Positions 25,940 through 36,220 of a stretch of DNA of 64,000 bases are shown in pieces (position 1 is the stretch's first letter; each line of letters starts with the position of its first letter). A program made the position numbers and the translations under genes. The notes below the pieces were generated by a model, which saw only the letters and a list, made by a program, of their open reading frames with translations, was not told the DNA's origin and made no database searches. This DNA comes from Cinclus cinclus (Eukaryota > Chordata > Aves > Passeriformes > Cinclidae), in assembly GCF_963662255.1 (NCBI RefSeq), contig NC_085053.1, positions 2,232,001 through 2,296,000 on the forward strand, in the 5' to 3' direction.

Positions 25940-26350
25940 GACCCTCGCAGGTTATCGGTCCCGTAATGTTTCCGAGTGTCAATCAGGCCTCTCCTTTGAT
26001 CACTGTTATAATCAGATACAGCACTCCAGCATGGATTATTAAGTTTTAACAGTTGACACATCATTTCTGATACCATAATCTGGCAGCACTTTACAATAAG
26101 TGACAGGTCCTCACTAATTCCTTTTGTATTCACTGTAGCAACGTTAATCATGAGTGATGAACTTTGCGTATTCATATGGATGTAATAGGCAGTTCCCAAG
26201 GACTGAGACTGTAATTTAGCTTTAACCTAATGGGCACTGATTGTAACAATAAGTAATTATGTCAGCTAAATGCAGTGTTGATGGCAATTGATGACAGCAG
26301 AGAAAGCCACGACACCATTTTGGAACTAAGCTTGGAATAGTCATTTGTAA
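25940..26350. promoter_or_regulatory. Candidate conserved non-coding element (TCF/homeodomain words)
   Basis: Unlike the flanks, this block is AT-balanced and rich in developmental factor words: CCTTTGATCA near 25993, TTATAATCAG, ATGGATTATTAAG near 26032, GTAATTATGTCAG near 26252, and GCAATTGATGAC near 26284. Inferred ancient enhancer; conservation not tested. Confidence 0.42.
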
Positions 26351-26747
26351 AGCCATAACGGCCAAGACTGGGAACAATGTGTCCTCTCCTGTGTATCCTA
26401 TCATCCAGCTACCTTCAGCCTGGTGAGGACAGTCCCAGCTGTGACAAACACCCTGTCAGCTCCCTCTTTTACTGTTCTGGCAGCTAATTTCAGGGTAGCC
26501 AAAATTCCAACCCGCTAGATGGATGGGATCAGTGGTGCTCTGAAGATCGAGAAAAATAAGAGAGGCACCTCATCTAAGGTGGGGTATTGGGACCAATCCC
26601 CTGGATCACCTTCAGGTCCTTTGGACAAGTCACACTGGGAGACACCTGGCCAACATCTGGTAATGTCACCTTTCCACAGCTGCTGGCTTTGTCCCCAAAC
26701 AGCAAAGCTGCAGAAGAACCTGAGCCCAGAGGCAGCTGAAATCAGCA

Positions 26748-26783
26748 GATGTACAATTAGGATGTACAATTAGGATGTACAAT
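26748..26783. repeat. Short 13-bp tandem repeat, 2.8 copies
   Basis: The unit GATGTACAATTAG occurs twice perfectly and once truncated. Perfect copies imply a recent tandem duplication. Confidence 0.92.
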
Positions 26784-27606
26784 CGTTCTCAGGCCTGAGA
26801 ATTGTGCTCGATAACCTAAATCACAGCATAAGTATATCCAGAGAAAGATGCTCTTCTATTACTCAGAAAGGCTGGTGTGACCTCTTTTGGGTTTAGAGAG
26901 GAAAGCGAGGATGGGATATTTTTAAGCCAGGATGTTTGGATTTGAATTGCTTTCCTTTGGAAGGGGAAGCATGGCAAAGTCATAACAATAATTCTGTTAA
27001 TGACAGGAATAAGACTGTAAGTGCTGGTATCATCTTGAAAGGGTGATTTGTGCTGCCAATAAGAATCCTGCTTCACTGTAATCATTAATGTGGTCAAAAA
27101 ATGTTCGGAAAACATGAAGTAGTGATAATGAGGTAGAAAGGACACCTTCAAGGAAACACTTCTGGGGCGACTCCCTCAGAATGATGCCTCTGTCTCTACC
27201 AGACTGTGAGGAAGAGGTTGCCTCCCTTGATATCAGCAGGACTTTTGAGAAAGCAGCAATAAGCATTTATTAAAAAATGCACAGCTTAATGCACCAGATT
27301 ATCTATTTACTTACTATTTTAATTAATTTCTTAAATTTGAAACTATTTTTTCTTCTTTTGATTGTGGGTAGTTCAGTGAATTTAAGAGAGGATAAATTGG
27401 ATAAATGCCTCCTGGTGTTGCATTAAGCTTGTGGCAGTCATTCCAATGGTTCTCACCATAGATAACAGTGAGCTGAGGGCAGGCAGCTGCCTGCAGGCCT
27501 TGCTTACCCCATGGATGAGAACAGGCCATGCTGGGCTTGAGGGTCTTGCAGGGTGCTTTTGGCATCACAGGTCTCTGTGATAGAGAAAAATATTCTAGGA
27601 TATTCC

Positions 27607-27895
27607 CAGAACCATGGAATGGTTTGGTTTGGTTTGGTTTGGTTTGGTTTGGTTTGGTTTGGAAGGGACCTTAAAGCTCATCCAGTTCCCACCATCTCCC
27701 TTGGGTGAGGGCATTTTCCATCAGACCAGATTGCTCCATCCAGTCTGCCCTTTAACATTGGTAGGGATGGGGCAGCCACAGCTCCTCTGACAACCTCTGC
27801 CAGGGCCTTATCTCCCTCACAGGGAAGAATTCCTTCCTAACATCCAGTCTAAACTATTCTTTGTCAGTTTAAAGGCATTTTTTCTTCCCTGGTTG
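27607..27895 (-). mobile_element. CR1: CR1 LINE 3'-end fragment carrying a GGTTT expansion, minus strand
   Basis: The reverse-complement CR1 3' end starts at ACCATGGAATGGTTTGG. After the GGTTT array it resumes with GGAAGGGACCTTAAAGCTCA, then GGGATGGGGCAGCCACAGCT, TTCCTTCCTAACATCC and CAGTTTAAAGGCATTTTTTC. The array sits at the TGGTTTGGGTTGG word of the element, so the microsatellite was born inside CR1. Confidence 0.94.
27621..27662. repeat. (GGTTT)8 microsatellite within CR1
   Basis: Eight perfect GGTTT units where CR1 normally has one to two. Confidence 0.96.
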
Positions 27896-29269
27896 CTTTG
27901 TGGAAGGGGGACATGGACAAGAAGCATAGAGCAGATGTCAGGCAGTCTTGAGGGAAGGAAGGTAGGTGGGAAAACCATCATGGAAGGCATCACAGCTGAG
28001 GAGAAATCACCTGGAACCTCACAAAGATCCTAAAGCACTGACATCCATCCCTCACCCTGGGACTGGCCAAGCATCAGCCCGAAGCACCTGCCACGGGGAG
28101 TGGTGCCAATGCAACAAAATCCACAGACAGATTATGATGCTTTCTCTTGATGATCAGGTTCAAAGCCAAAAACAGCTGCCTCAAGTCCCTGATTTCAAGA
28201 GTTTGGGTAAAACACCCGAGACAAAGAAGCTGTTATTGCTGAAAATGCAGTGGGGATGTGCAGCCACAGGCAAAAAAGCCTCCCAGTAATTTCAGATGTG
28301 CTGTTGGGGAGATGCACTGCTCCTGATACCACACAACCAGCTGAGCTGAAGCAAGCAGCAGCAGCCCACACCAGCATCAGCCCCCCAGCAGGTGGGAAGA
28401 TGAGAAGGGGTGCTGCTGGCAGCGGATCAGCCCGCTGATGGTGGAGAAGACAACATTCCCCACCATGCTGGCCAGCCCTGCTGCTGAAAGGGGTTTTCAT
28501 CAGTGCTGTAATCAGTGCTGAAATGCCCTGCCACACACAGCCACCAAGACCAGGGCATGAGAGGAGCTTGAGAAAACATGGAAAGGGTCCTTGGAAACGA
28601 CCAATTTGGAGGAAATCATAGCAGTGAGGTCTACAGGGGGAACGATGAGGAGGGGTGGACTCCAGCAGTGGCACAGGGCTGACACACCCAGAGTTGCAGC
28701 ATCCCTCCTGCTGCAATCACATAATCTAATAAACCCTCTCCAGCAACTCCTTACTCCACACACACTTGGCTCGGCTGCAAGTCCCCATCCCAAACTAAAG
28801 CAAGGCCAGACCAGACCTTGGAAGAATCAGAGGCTGCTGACAGCATCTTGTCAAATCTGCTGGGATTGAGGGGACCCCCTGGCACAAGCAGAGCAGGAGC
28901 ATCTCTCCCAGCCTTGCTGCTGGGGCACATCTGGCAGCAGCGTTCACAGCCACAAGGGCATTTAAGCCTCTCTAAATGAGACTGGGGGCATAAGGAGCAA
29001 TACCTGCAGCTCAGCACTCCTGAAGGCACGCCCAGGGACATCCCAGGGCTCCTGTGGCTGGTGCAAGCCGGCAGTGCTGTCAGCTCACCCCCTTGTCCCA
29101 GCTCGGTGTGTCTGTGATTGCAGAACATCCCCACTGCCAGCATTAGCCAGCACCTGGCGGGTCCGACAGCACCCGAAAAGTGTCCGTGGGAGAGCTCCTC
29201 CTCGGATGGCTGCAAAGTCACTCCGTGCCTCCCCCACGGCCTTGGCAGGTGATGCTGCTGGAGGGGGGA
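27896..29269. other. Gene-less stretch
   Basis: No exon, RNA gene or transposon was recognised. Open frames at 28195-28716 and 28751-29281 on the minus strand lack domains. Confidence 0.5.
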
Positions 29270-29670
29270 CCCAATTACCACTTGTCAGTGCCCCGGCACG
29301 GTGCGGGCGTCAGGCCGGTGTCAGAGCTGTGACACACACCGTGTCAGAGCTGTGACACACACCGTGACAGAGCTGTGACACACACCGTGACACCGCTGAC
29401 GTGATGCAGGGGAGCAGGGGGTGATTGGCAGCCTGAGGAGAGCGGTGCCCAAAGCGGGAGCCGTCCGCAATTAGCGGTGCTGGAGCATTTCCCCCTCCCC
29501 GCGACAGCGAGGGGGGACAGGCGACAGCGGCTCCTTGTGCAGGGATGCTGAGCACGGTCAGGATTCCTGCCCCAGCCTCGCTCCGGATGAGGGCCTGCCA
29601 TGCGGGGAGCGGATGGCTTGGCTGGTCCCGGGGAGGTCGGCAGTGAATCCCGGCTGGCAGCAACCCCGGA
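29270..29670. promoter_or_regulatory. CpG-rich block, possible small CpG island
   Basis: CpG dinucleotides are clearly denser than in surrounding DNA (for example GCGGGAGCCGTCCGC, CCGCGACAGCG, GGGGAGCGGATGG). A 23-bp minisatellite lies in its left part. No transcript start or coding exon can be tied to it. Confidence 0.35.
29318..29394. repeat. 23-bp minisatellite, three copies
   Basis: The unit starts GTGTCAGAGCTGTGACACAC and ends ACC. Copies one and two are identical, copy three has one change (GTGACAG), and a partial fourth follows. Confidence 0.95.
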
Positions 29671-31961
29671 GCCCGGTGCTAATGACACCAGCTTGTCACA
29701 AGCTGTACTGTCCCCCCTGCAGCAGATGTGACAGCCCCGAAGCAACCAGGTACCCGCCATGTCCCTGCTTGCTCTCGCACAAAAGTGACAATTGGGACAG
29801 GTAATAAAAGTCCGGGCCAAATCCTTGACAGAGATCTGATGGCTTGAGCCGACTCGGGATGCTCTTCCCTCACTGTCGGCTTCCTTTCTGATAAATAGCC
29901 ACCCCAGCGGGAAGGGCAGCTGGCCAGAACATGCCCCAGGTGCTGGCAAGAAAGCCCAAAACACCTCCCCAACCCCTCACTTCCTTTCAGCTGCCCCAAA
30001 GGCTCCCTTCTCCTGCATTCTCAGAGGGGAAATCAAGGCAGGGCTTAGCATCCTCTCACAGCCACCCCTTTGCTGCAGCCAGCCTTGAAGCACTGACAGA
30101 GCCCAAAGCCTGGCTCAGACATGTCCAGCAGCATCCTCTGGCTACCCACAAGCCTTCCTCCCAGGTGGTTTTCAGCCAGCTGAAGCCCAAGCTCTCCCAT
30201 CACGAGCCCTCCTTGGTGCTCCTTTGCTGACTGCAACCCCTCATTTCCCCCGTAGCCCAAATTACACGGTAGGAAGCAGAGCTGTGGTGGTTACACTGAA
30301 ATAAGAAAGCAGCCACACCATCAAGTTGCCAGTGGCTGGGATAGGGTCACTTGAGCTGCTCTGCCAGCTCAGTAGCTGGTGCACAGGGATGGGTGAAGGA
30401 TGGGCTACAGCCCCGAGGTCAGCAGCAGCGGAGCGTCCTGGCTGCTCTGTGCAGCCAAATCCTGCCCGATGGCATCTGGGATGCAGAGCAGCTCTGTGCC
30501 CCAGCTGCATTCCCTCTGCTCACAGGGCTGTCTGTGTAAGGCATCAGATCAGGGAAGTGCTCTTTCCTCCAGATTTGGGTGGATCTGGGCAGTCACAGAC
30601 CCATGACTAGAACTGACCCTCCCTTTCCCACCGGACAAACCTCTCCTTCTGCTGCTCAAACACCTGTGACCTCTGCCTCGTTCGCAGCAGCAAAGCCTCC
30701 TGCACCAAGCATTCACATCTGCTCTCTCATTACTGACCTGAATTCTTCTTTCACACCAAATTGGAGCAGCAGACAAATTTTAGGCCGGCTTTAGGCACTC
30801 TCATCCCTCTTTCATTCTGTATTGCTCCAGCTCTTCCTTCCTGGGAAAGCTCTGAGGGTATTTCTTCTCCCATGGGTCTGTAGCAAACCATCATTTGGTA
30901 CCAGGAGGATAGAGCTGGATTTCCATCATGATATCACGTTGTTTCCAATTCTGTCATAAGCCCTGAACTTATGCTCCTCTTCTTTAAGCCTCAGGAGATG
31001 CAACTTCGAGACAAGGAGAGTCTGCCTACCCAAAAAATCGGCTTCTAAAAGGAACATGAAAGGAAACAGAGGGTCAGATGCATTGGAGGGCTGAGAAAAT
31101 CCCCCTTTCAGGCAAAAGCTGCACTGCTGGGGGCACATCCCTGTGGGTCACAGGAGGTATTGGCTGGTGCTGCTGCCCCCACTAAGCTGGGGATAAATAA
31201 GGAATTTTTATCTCCAGGAATTCACACCAAAAGCTGGAAGCTGTGGTGAGCTCAAAGGCAGAGCTTGTCACTCACATAAAACCTCTTTCTCTGCACTTTT
31301 GCTTCCCTGCAGGACATCTCCCAGCTGACAAACCTCTCTGCCAGTGTGGACCTGCTGAGATGACACCAGGTTTCCAGCAAGGGGGACGCTCCTCTAGCGC
31401 AGGGCAAGCAGCTGAGGCACTGTCAGGAGAGACAAAGGCGCTGGCAAACTTTGAGAAATGCCTCTCATTATTTACAGAATGACACAAGAAAACTTCAGAC
31501 TGAAACAAGAAAGGCAATTAGTTTCCTGTACGGAAACAAAGAGACATCTGTGCCAAGTATGCTAACATATACACAAGGGGCAGGTATACAGTACATGAGG
31601 AATTTCTTCCAGCTGCAAATCCACCCCCAAATTCTCAAGTCAATCTTGAGTACTACGATGCTCAGCAATCCTCTTAAAAGTGTCCAGATGCTTTAATAAC
31701 TTAATTCTAATCTTCTCAGACACCATTTTCCATTTAACTGCTGAGGCACTGGAATAAGACAGAGGTGTGAAGAGTGGGAAACAGATCTGTTTTGGAAGTC
31801 TGAGAAGCCCAGTTCAGTTATGCTGGTCCTGAAATCATCATGGATCGTGCAGGGTGTGCCATGCACTGCGTGGACACAGATTTGGTGATCAGGGTTATGT
31901 GCCACAGAGCACTGCTGGGACTCGGCCTCAGTGGTGTTGGACTTGAGGCGGGACCTTGCTA
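29671..31961. other. Gene-less stretch, unique non-coding sequence
   Basis: Nothing recognisable on either strand. The 206-codon minus-strand frame 29344-29964 runs across the CpG-rich minisatellite and has no domain. Confidence 0.5.
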
Positions 31962-32240
31962 ACAGAATCATGGAATGGTTTGGGTAGGAAGGAAAATGAA
32001 AAATCATCTTGTTTCAACCTCCCTGCCATGAGCAGGGACACCTTCCACTATTCCAGGTTGCTCCAAGCCCTATCCAACCTGGCCATGAACACTCACGGGG
32101 ATGGGGCAGCTACAGCTTCTCTGGGCACCCAGTGCCAGGGCCTCCACACACTCACAGGGTAAAAATTCTTCCCAATATCCTATCTAAACCTGACCTGCTT
32201 CAGTTTAAAGCCAATGCCACTTGGCTTGTCCCTCCATGCT
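31962..32240 (-). mobile_element. CR1: CR1 LINE 3'-end fragment, minus strand
   Basis: On the + strand: ACAGAATCATGGAATGGTTT, AAATCATCTTGTTTCAACC, CCTGCCATGAGCAGGGACAC, CTTCCACTATTCCAGGTTGC, then GGGATGGGGCAGCTACAGCT and CAGTTTAAAGCCAATGCC. This is the standard reverse-complement CR1 order, 5'-truncated. Confidence 0.95.
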
Positions 32241-32439
32241 GTTTTAGATGAAGAGCTGAACTTCCCTGGTGGATTGGGCTATGGGGTACAGATCTCAGGC
32301 TGGGCCAGATGCACCCAGACCCCACCAAAACTAGATTGGTTTTGTGCTAAAAATGCTAAAACAGCTCAAGGTCTCCTTGCTGCCTGTCTCTGTTCCTCCA
32401 GAATTCCCATCTCAGCCAGCTACCTTTCAGACAACACTT

Positions 32440-32725
32440 TCTCGAGATTGCTTTAATAGAAGGGAGGAAATTTTGGTGACACTTTAATACATAAAATGCC
32501 TCTCATTTTCTCTGTGCCAAATCTAACACACTTCCCGAGTTAACATCAGGTGTTAAACAGACACACACGTTGTTTTAGCAGGAGCCCACGTTTTATAATA
32601 GGCTTTCTCCCTAACAGCTTGATACAGCCTCTTCCATTAAGCATTTATTGCTAATGCTTTGTAAAGTGCAAGATGCTATATATGCTATCAAAGAATGGAG
32701 CTGCCACATCCTCACCCCCGAATAA
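32440..32725. promoter_or_regulatory. Candidate conserved non-coding element
   Basis: AT-rich, word-rich block (GTTAACATCAGGTGTTAAAC, TTTTATAATAGGC, CATTAAGCATTTATTGCTAA, GCTATATATGC). Its texture is unlike the adjacent CR1 and spacer. Enhancer role is inferred only. Confidence 0.33.
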
Positions 32726-33990
32726 TGAAACACTTATGAACGGAACCGTAGGTTAGAGAGCTGTGAATTAAGTTAAATCTAGGGGAGATCATCTAGAGCT
32801 CTGCCAGTGGTGTGCTGGCACAGGAGGGCTGGGATCCCAGCCCCTGGGGAACCCTCCTTGCCTTTGCTTTGGAGAAGTCCTTGGTGAAAGTGCTCCCCAA
32901 GCAAGAGTTTGCCTAAATACCACCAGGCTGATGGAGAGCTTCAGCTCTTCCTCAGAGGCACTCCCAGAGAGCCACATACCCTGATTATTGACTCTCCAAT
33001 AATTCAGTACAAACCCCAGTAGTTAGGAACCCTTTTAGGTGACATACACCTCCAGCTGAACATAATCATATTTTTTTATTATTCAATAAAAAGAAAATTA
33101 ACCCTTAAAAAGAAAAAAAAGTAACAAACTGCCTTCCCCTGGCAAATAGCCAGGGTTTTTACACAATCCTTGCCTAGACAAGGGCACAAGGAGCAATCAC
33201 AGGGTAGACCCATAAAAGAAAGTGGTGTCAAGACTGTTCCTTTGGAAATAGAAATCTTCTCAATCTCTCCCCTCCCGCTGGTCTCACCCTCCCAGGGATC
33301 TATTTATACTCACACTGCTGCACAGCAAGTCCTGCCTTTGCTCCTTTTCCCTGCAAAAGCAAACCCCAGAGATCCAAAGCCATTGCCCTGCAAACCCTGC
33401 AGCAGGATCTTGGCAGAAGGCAGAGTGAGATTTCTGGTTGGTAGGAAGGGATTCACCTTTTTCACACCCATCTGTCCCCTGGCATTCGGTGGCATGGGGA
33501 TGACCAACTTGTGTGAACGTTCTTGAGGATTTAATTTATACGTTTTAGGGTGGGACTGACCCTAGGCTGGGTTGGGAGAGGGTGTTTTCAGTCAGGGATG
33601 ACTCAGTTTTCATGGGGCAAGGATGAAGAATATCCTGGTCTTCAGCAGCACTTGCCAAGCTCATGACTGCTGGGCTTTTGCCCCACATCATGAAATTCAA
33701 AACCACTGCCTTTTTTCCAGTGTCAGAGCTGAGTGACAAACCTAAAACCTCAGTGACATCTCTGAGGCAAGCCAAATGGCAAGGCATTTTGGATGGTCTG
33801 GATTTTGGTACCTAATACAACATGCTTCTGAAGAAAAGAACTGAGTGCCGTGATGTCCCCCACAAACAAAACCCCTCGAGTTGTTGAAGAGGCTTCCATG
33901 TAGTGAAGAAACCAAGACCTGTGCCTGTTTGGTCTTCCTCCACATTACTGAAATAAAAACACACACTGTGGGTTATGCCAAGCTCCCCCA
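32726..33990. other. Gene-less stretch upstream of the provirus
   Basis: No gene was recognised. It contains an A/T-rich tract near 33065-33120. It does not match the 5' 530 bases of the downstream LTR, which shows that the provirus has lost most of its 5' LTR. Confidence 0.55.
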
Positions 33991-34121
33991 TTCCTTTTTC
34001 CCACATCTTTGCCTGAAAGCCCCTTAATTTCAAAATTATAATAATTTGGAGGGAGGGGGTTTACATTCTCCATTTCAAGAGAGGCTTCTGCCTTTCTCAG
34101 CAGACACCTGTCTTTCAAGCA
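33991..34121 (+). mobile_element. 5' LTR remnant (3' terminal portion)
   Basis: Matches the last ~125 bases of the 3' LTR (39760-39882): CATCTTTGCCTGAAAGC, a GGAGGGAGGGGGTTTACATT segment, and CAGACACCTGTCTTTCAAGC. Homology stops at about 33991, so roughly 530 bp of U3 and R are missing. The final GACA of the intact LTR has mutated here to CATA-like sequence. Confidence 0.9.
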
Positions 34122-34126
34122 TATTT

Positions 34127-34144
34127 TGGCACCCAAGTGGAGCA
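34127..34144 (+). promoter_or_regulatory. Retroviral primer binding site, tRNA-Lys-like
   Basis: TGGCACCCAAGTGGAGCA begins a few bases after the LTR remnant, as a primer binding site must. It resembles the lysine-tRNA class of sites more than the leucine-type sites of mammalian ERV-L, with about two substitutions and one deletion. Assignment is by eye. Confidence 0.7.
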
Positions 34145-34847
34145 CAAGGGCATAGAAAGAAAAATGGAATGACAGTTCTTGAGTACCCTAATTTTTGTGT
34201 GCTGGATATAGAAACCTCATTAGGTGGCACCATGTGGTCTATTTTACCCTGGTTCGGGGGGCATGTGGTCATTGCTATATTCCTCCCATTTGAAGGCCCT
34301 TATCTAAACATGGGCCCTATAACTAAAGTTACTGTGGCTGTTATTCAGTTTGCTTTATAGGTTAATAAGGTGAGAAATTCATGAATTTTTAACTTCCTCT
34401 GGAAGGCGGGTGCATGGATTCAGGGCTATCACACTCTAACTGTTTTTGGGGTTACTTTAATAATGGTACCTACTGAGAGAATGACACCAGGAAAAATTTC
34501 CTCCCAACCCTTCACCTGATTTTTTTGGTCTACTCCACCAGTTTTTGAAGGGTTCAAATCTCCTCTAAATGCTAATGATACCATACAGTGGCTGGTGTTG
34601 CTAATAGGCCTGTTAAACCTGTTCTATTAAGCATTTAGAGATAAGGGGATATTGGCTTGGATAACCACTCTGATACCGACCCCTTGAAATAGGGAAGCTG
34701 CCCCTGAGCCTGATCCTGCCCCACAGCCCACCTCAGAAAGGAATCACCCAGAGTGGGTGGGGTTTCTAGTGAAGGAGATGGGCCTGATGCTGAAGGAGTA
34801 CCTTTCCCCAGCTGGTAAGAAACCTTCCCCCTGCCTTAAATAGTCTG
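34145..34847 (+). other. Proviral leader / degraded 5' gag region with hydrophobic coding traces
   Basis: Between the primer site and recognisable gag are about 700 bases. One frame (34172-34360) encodes a segment with tryptophans and a hydrophobic stretch (WFGGHVVIAIFL). Another (34538-34843, broken by TAA, TGA and TAG) has a hydrophobic QWLVLLIGLLNLFY segment followed by an acidic/proline-rich part. They may be remnants of a leader frame or of the gag N-terminus. The function is unknown. Confidence 0.5.
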
Positions 34848-36001
34848 ATGGTGCAGCAGTGGTACCCACAAATGTTACATCTCTCCAGGTTCCAGCTGAA
34901 CTGCAAGGGCACTCACAACCAGCAGCAGTTGTCCCCCTTGGAAACTAGGAAGTCTAGGGTGAAAACAAAGCACCTGGATAATAAGGATCAGAAAGCAGGG
35001 CCCTCACAACCAGCAGGGGAGCCAGAGGTTGAGATCGTCACAGAGTCCCTGTCGTATGAGAGTCTCCGTAATCTGCGTAAAGATGTTGTGCGAAGAGGCC
35101 GTGAGGCTTTTACAACGTGGTTACTGCGGGTCTGGGACCTTATGGGTACAGGTGTGCAGCTGGATGGTACTGAGGCAAGGAATTTGGGACCCCTGACCCA
35201 GGACTCAGGTGTGGATCACATATTCGTAAGGGAATGAGGCCCCCTTTCCCTCTGAGAGCGGCTTTTAATGAGTGTAAGAGAGAGGTTTGTCATAGAGAGA
35301 GAATGCAGGAGCACCACCATAGAATGCGCTGGAAAACCGCTGAGGAGGGGATCCAACAGCTGAGAGAAGTAGCAATACTGGAGGTACTCTTTGGGAGGGG
35401 TGGACAACATGACAATGACCCCGACAAGGTCAGGTGCACAGGGCAGATGTTGTGGAATCTGGCACACCTGGGGCCATCTCAATACACCACATTCATTGCA
35501 GCCATTAATGCTGACACCAACCATGAGACAGTGGGTTCTGTTGCCAATAAGCTCAGAAATTTTGAGAGTATAATGAACGGCCCAATGCAGGCTCAGGTCT
35601 CTGCTGTGATTAGGGAACTCAAAGAGGAGATGAGAGAGATGAGGGAGGAGATGAGGAAGGTCCGTGCAGCACCAGTGCAAGTCACAGATCCCAGAGTTAG
35701 AGCCCAATGTCCCCCAGCTAGGGAGAGAGGGTACACCCCACGAGCTGACCTGTGGTTCTTTCTGTGTGACCATGGGGAAGACATGAGAAGGTGGGATGGG
35801 AAACCCACTTCTGCCCTGGCAGCACGGGTGTGTCAACTCAGGGAGGGAAACACTAACCAAAGGAGCTCCACTAAAGTGAAGGTAGCCTCAACTTCCCATA
35901 ACCAAGATGTAGGGTATTACAGAAGGGAGGATGATCTGTCAGATTCCCTTGAGGGAACCTCCAATATGTATGCCCAGGAAGGAAATAATAACCAGTGCTA
36001 G
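34848..36001 (+). pseudogene. gag: gag pseudogene of ERV-L-like provirus
   Basis: Structural polyprotein remnant (capsid precursor). The first part, 34848-35237, holds LRNLRKDVVRRGREAFTTWL and a WLLRVWD motif, then stops at a TGA. The frame changes by one base there and continues over 35234-35998. This later part includes a DPDKVRCTGQM segment, a charged ELKEEMREMREEMRKVRAA helix likely to form a coiled coil, and an LCDHGEDMRRWDGKP segment near the end. No CCHC zinc knuckle is visible. It ends at TAG 35999-36001, in the same frame as the protease that follows. The start is uncertain because the 5' end is degraded. In intact elements gag would form virus-like particles; this copy cannot. Confidence 0.88.
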
Positions 36002-36031
36002 AGGGGCCCTGCCTCTAGCCAGGGAGAGGCA
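36002..36031 (+). promoter_or_regulatory. Candidate stop read-through stem-loop after gag UAG
   Basis: Eight spacer bases follow the UAG. TGCCTCT (36010-36016) then pairs perfectly with AGAGGCA (36025-36031) around an 8-base loop. GCCAGG in the loop (36018-36023) is complementary to CCTGGC at 36071-36076, allowing an H-type pseudoknot with a ~39-base second loop. The spacing equals that of the murine leukaemia virus read-through signal. Confidence 0.5.
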
Positions 36032-36220
36032 CGGGAAAACCGGGTCTTTTGGACGGTGTGGATCCGATGGCCTGGCACATCAGAGCCACAGAAACATAGG
36101 GCATTAGTTGACACTGGTTCACAGGTCACCCTAATACCATCAGAACATGTGGGGGAAGAACCCGTTTCTATTGCTGGGGTGACGGGGGGAATCACAGGAA
36201 TTGACTTTGCTGGAGGCTGA
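36002..36220 (+). pseudogene. pro: Retroviral aspartic protease domain (pro)
   Basis: The frame continues from gag through the UAG without a shift. The catalytic motif LVDTGSQVTLIPS has its Asp-Thr-Gly at 36110-36118, followed by a GVTGG motif at 36175-36189. The frame ends at TGA 36218-36220, but homologous sequence goes on in another frame open from 36183, so an indel lies in the 35-base overlap. The rest of the protease (with an LGIDFLRNGYY segment near 36292) is in the pol frame. In the family this enzyme cleaves Gag and Pol; here it is split. Confidence 0.85.

Noticed and set aside
29318..29394. Regularly repeated 23-bp units as a CRISPR array
   Set aside because: Units are directly adjacent with no spacers, in eukaryotic DNA; it is a minisatellite.
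35216..35860. 214-codon minus-strand frame
   Set aside because: Antisense shadow of gag.
36183..36220. Programmed +1 frameshift between protease and RT
   Set aside because: It falls within the protease domain next to a G run; a decay indel is simpler in a provirus with other frameshifts.
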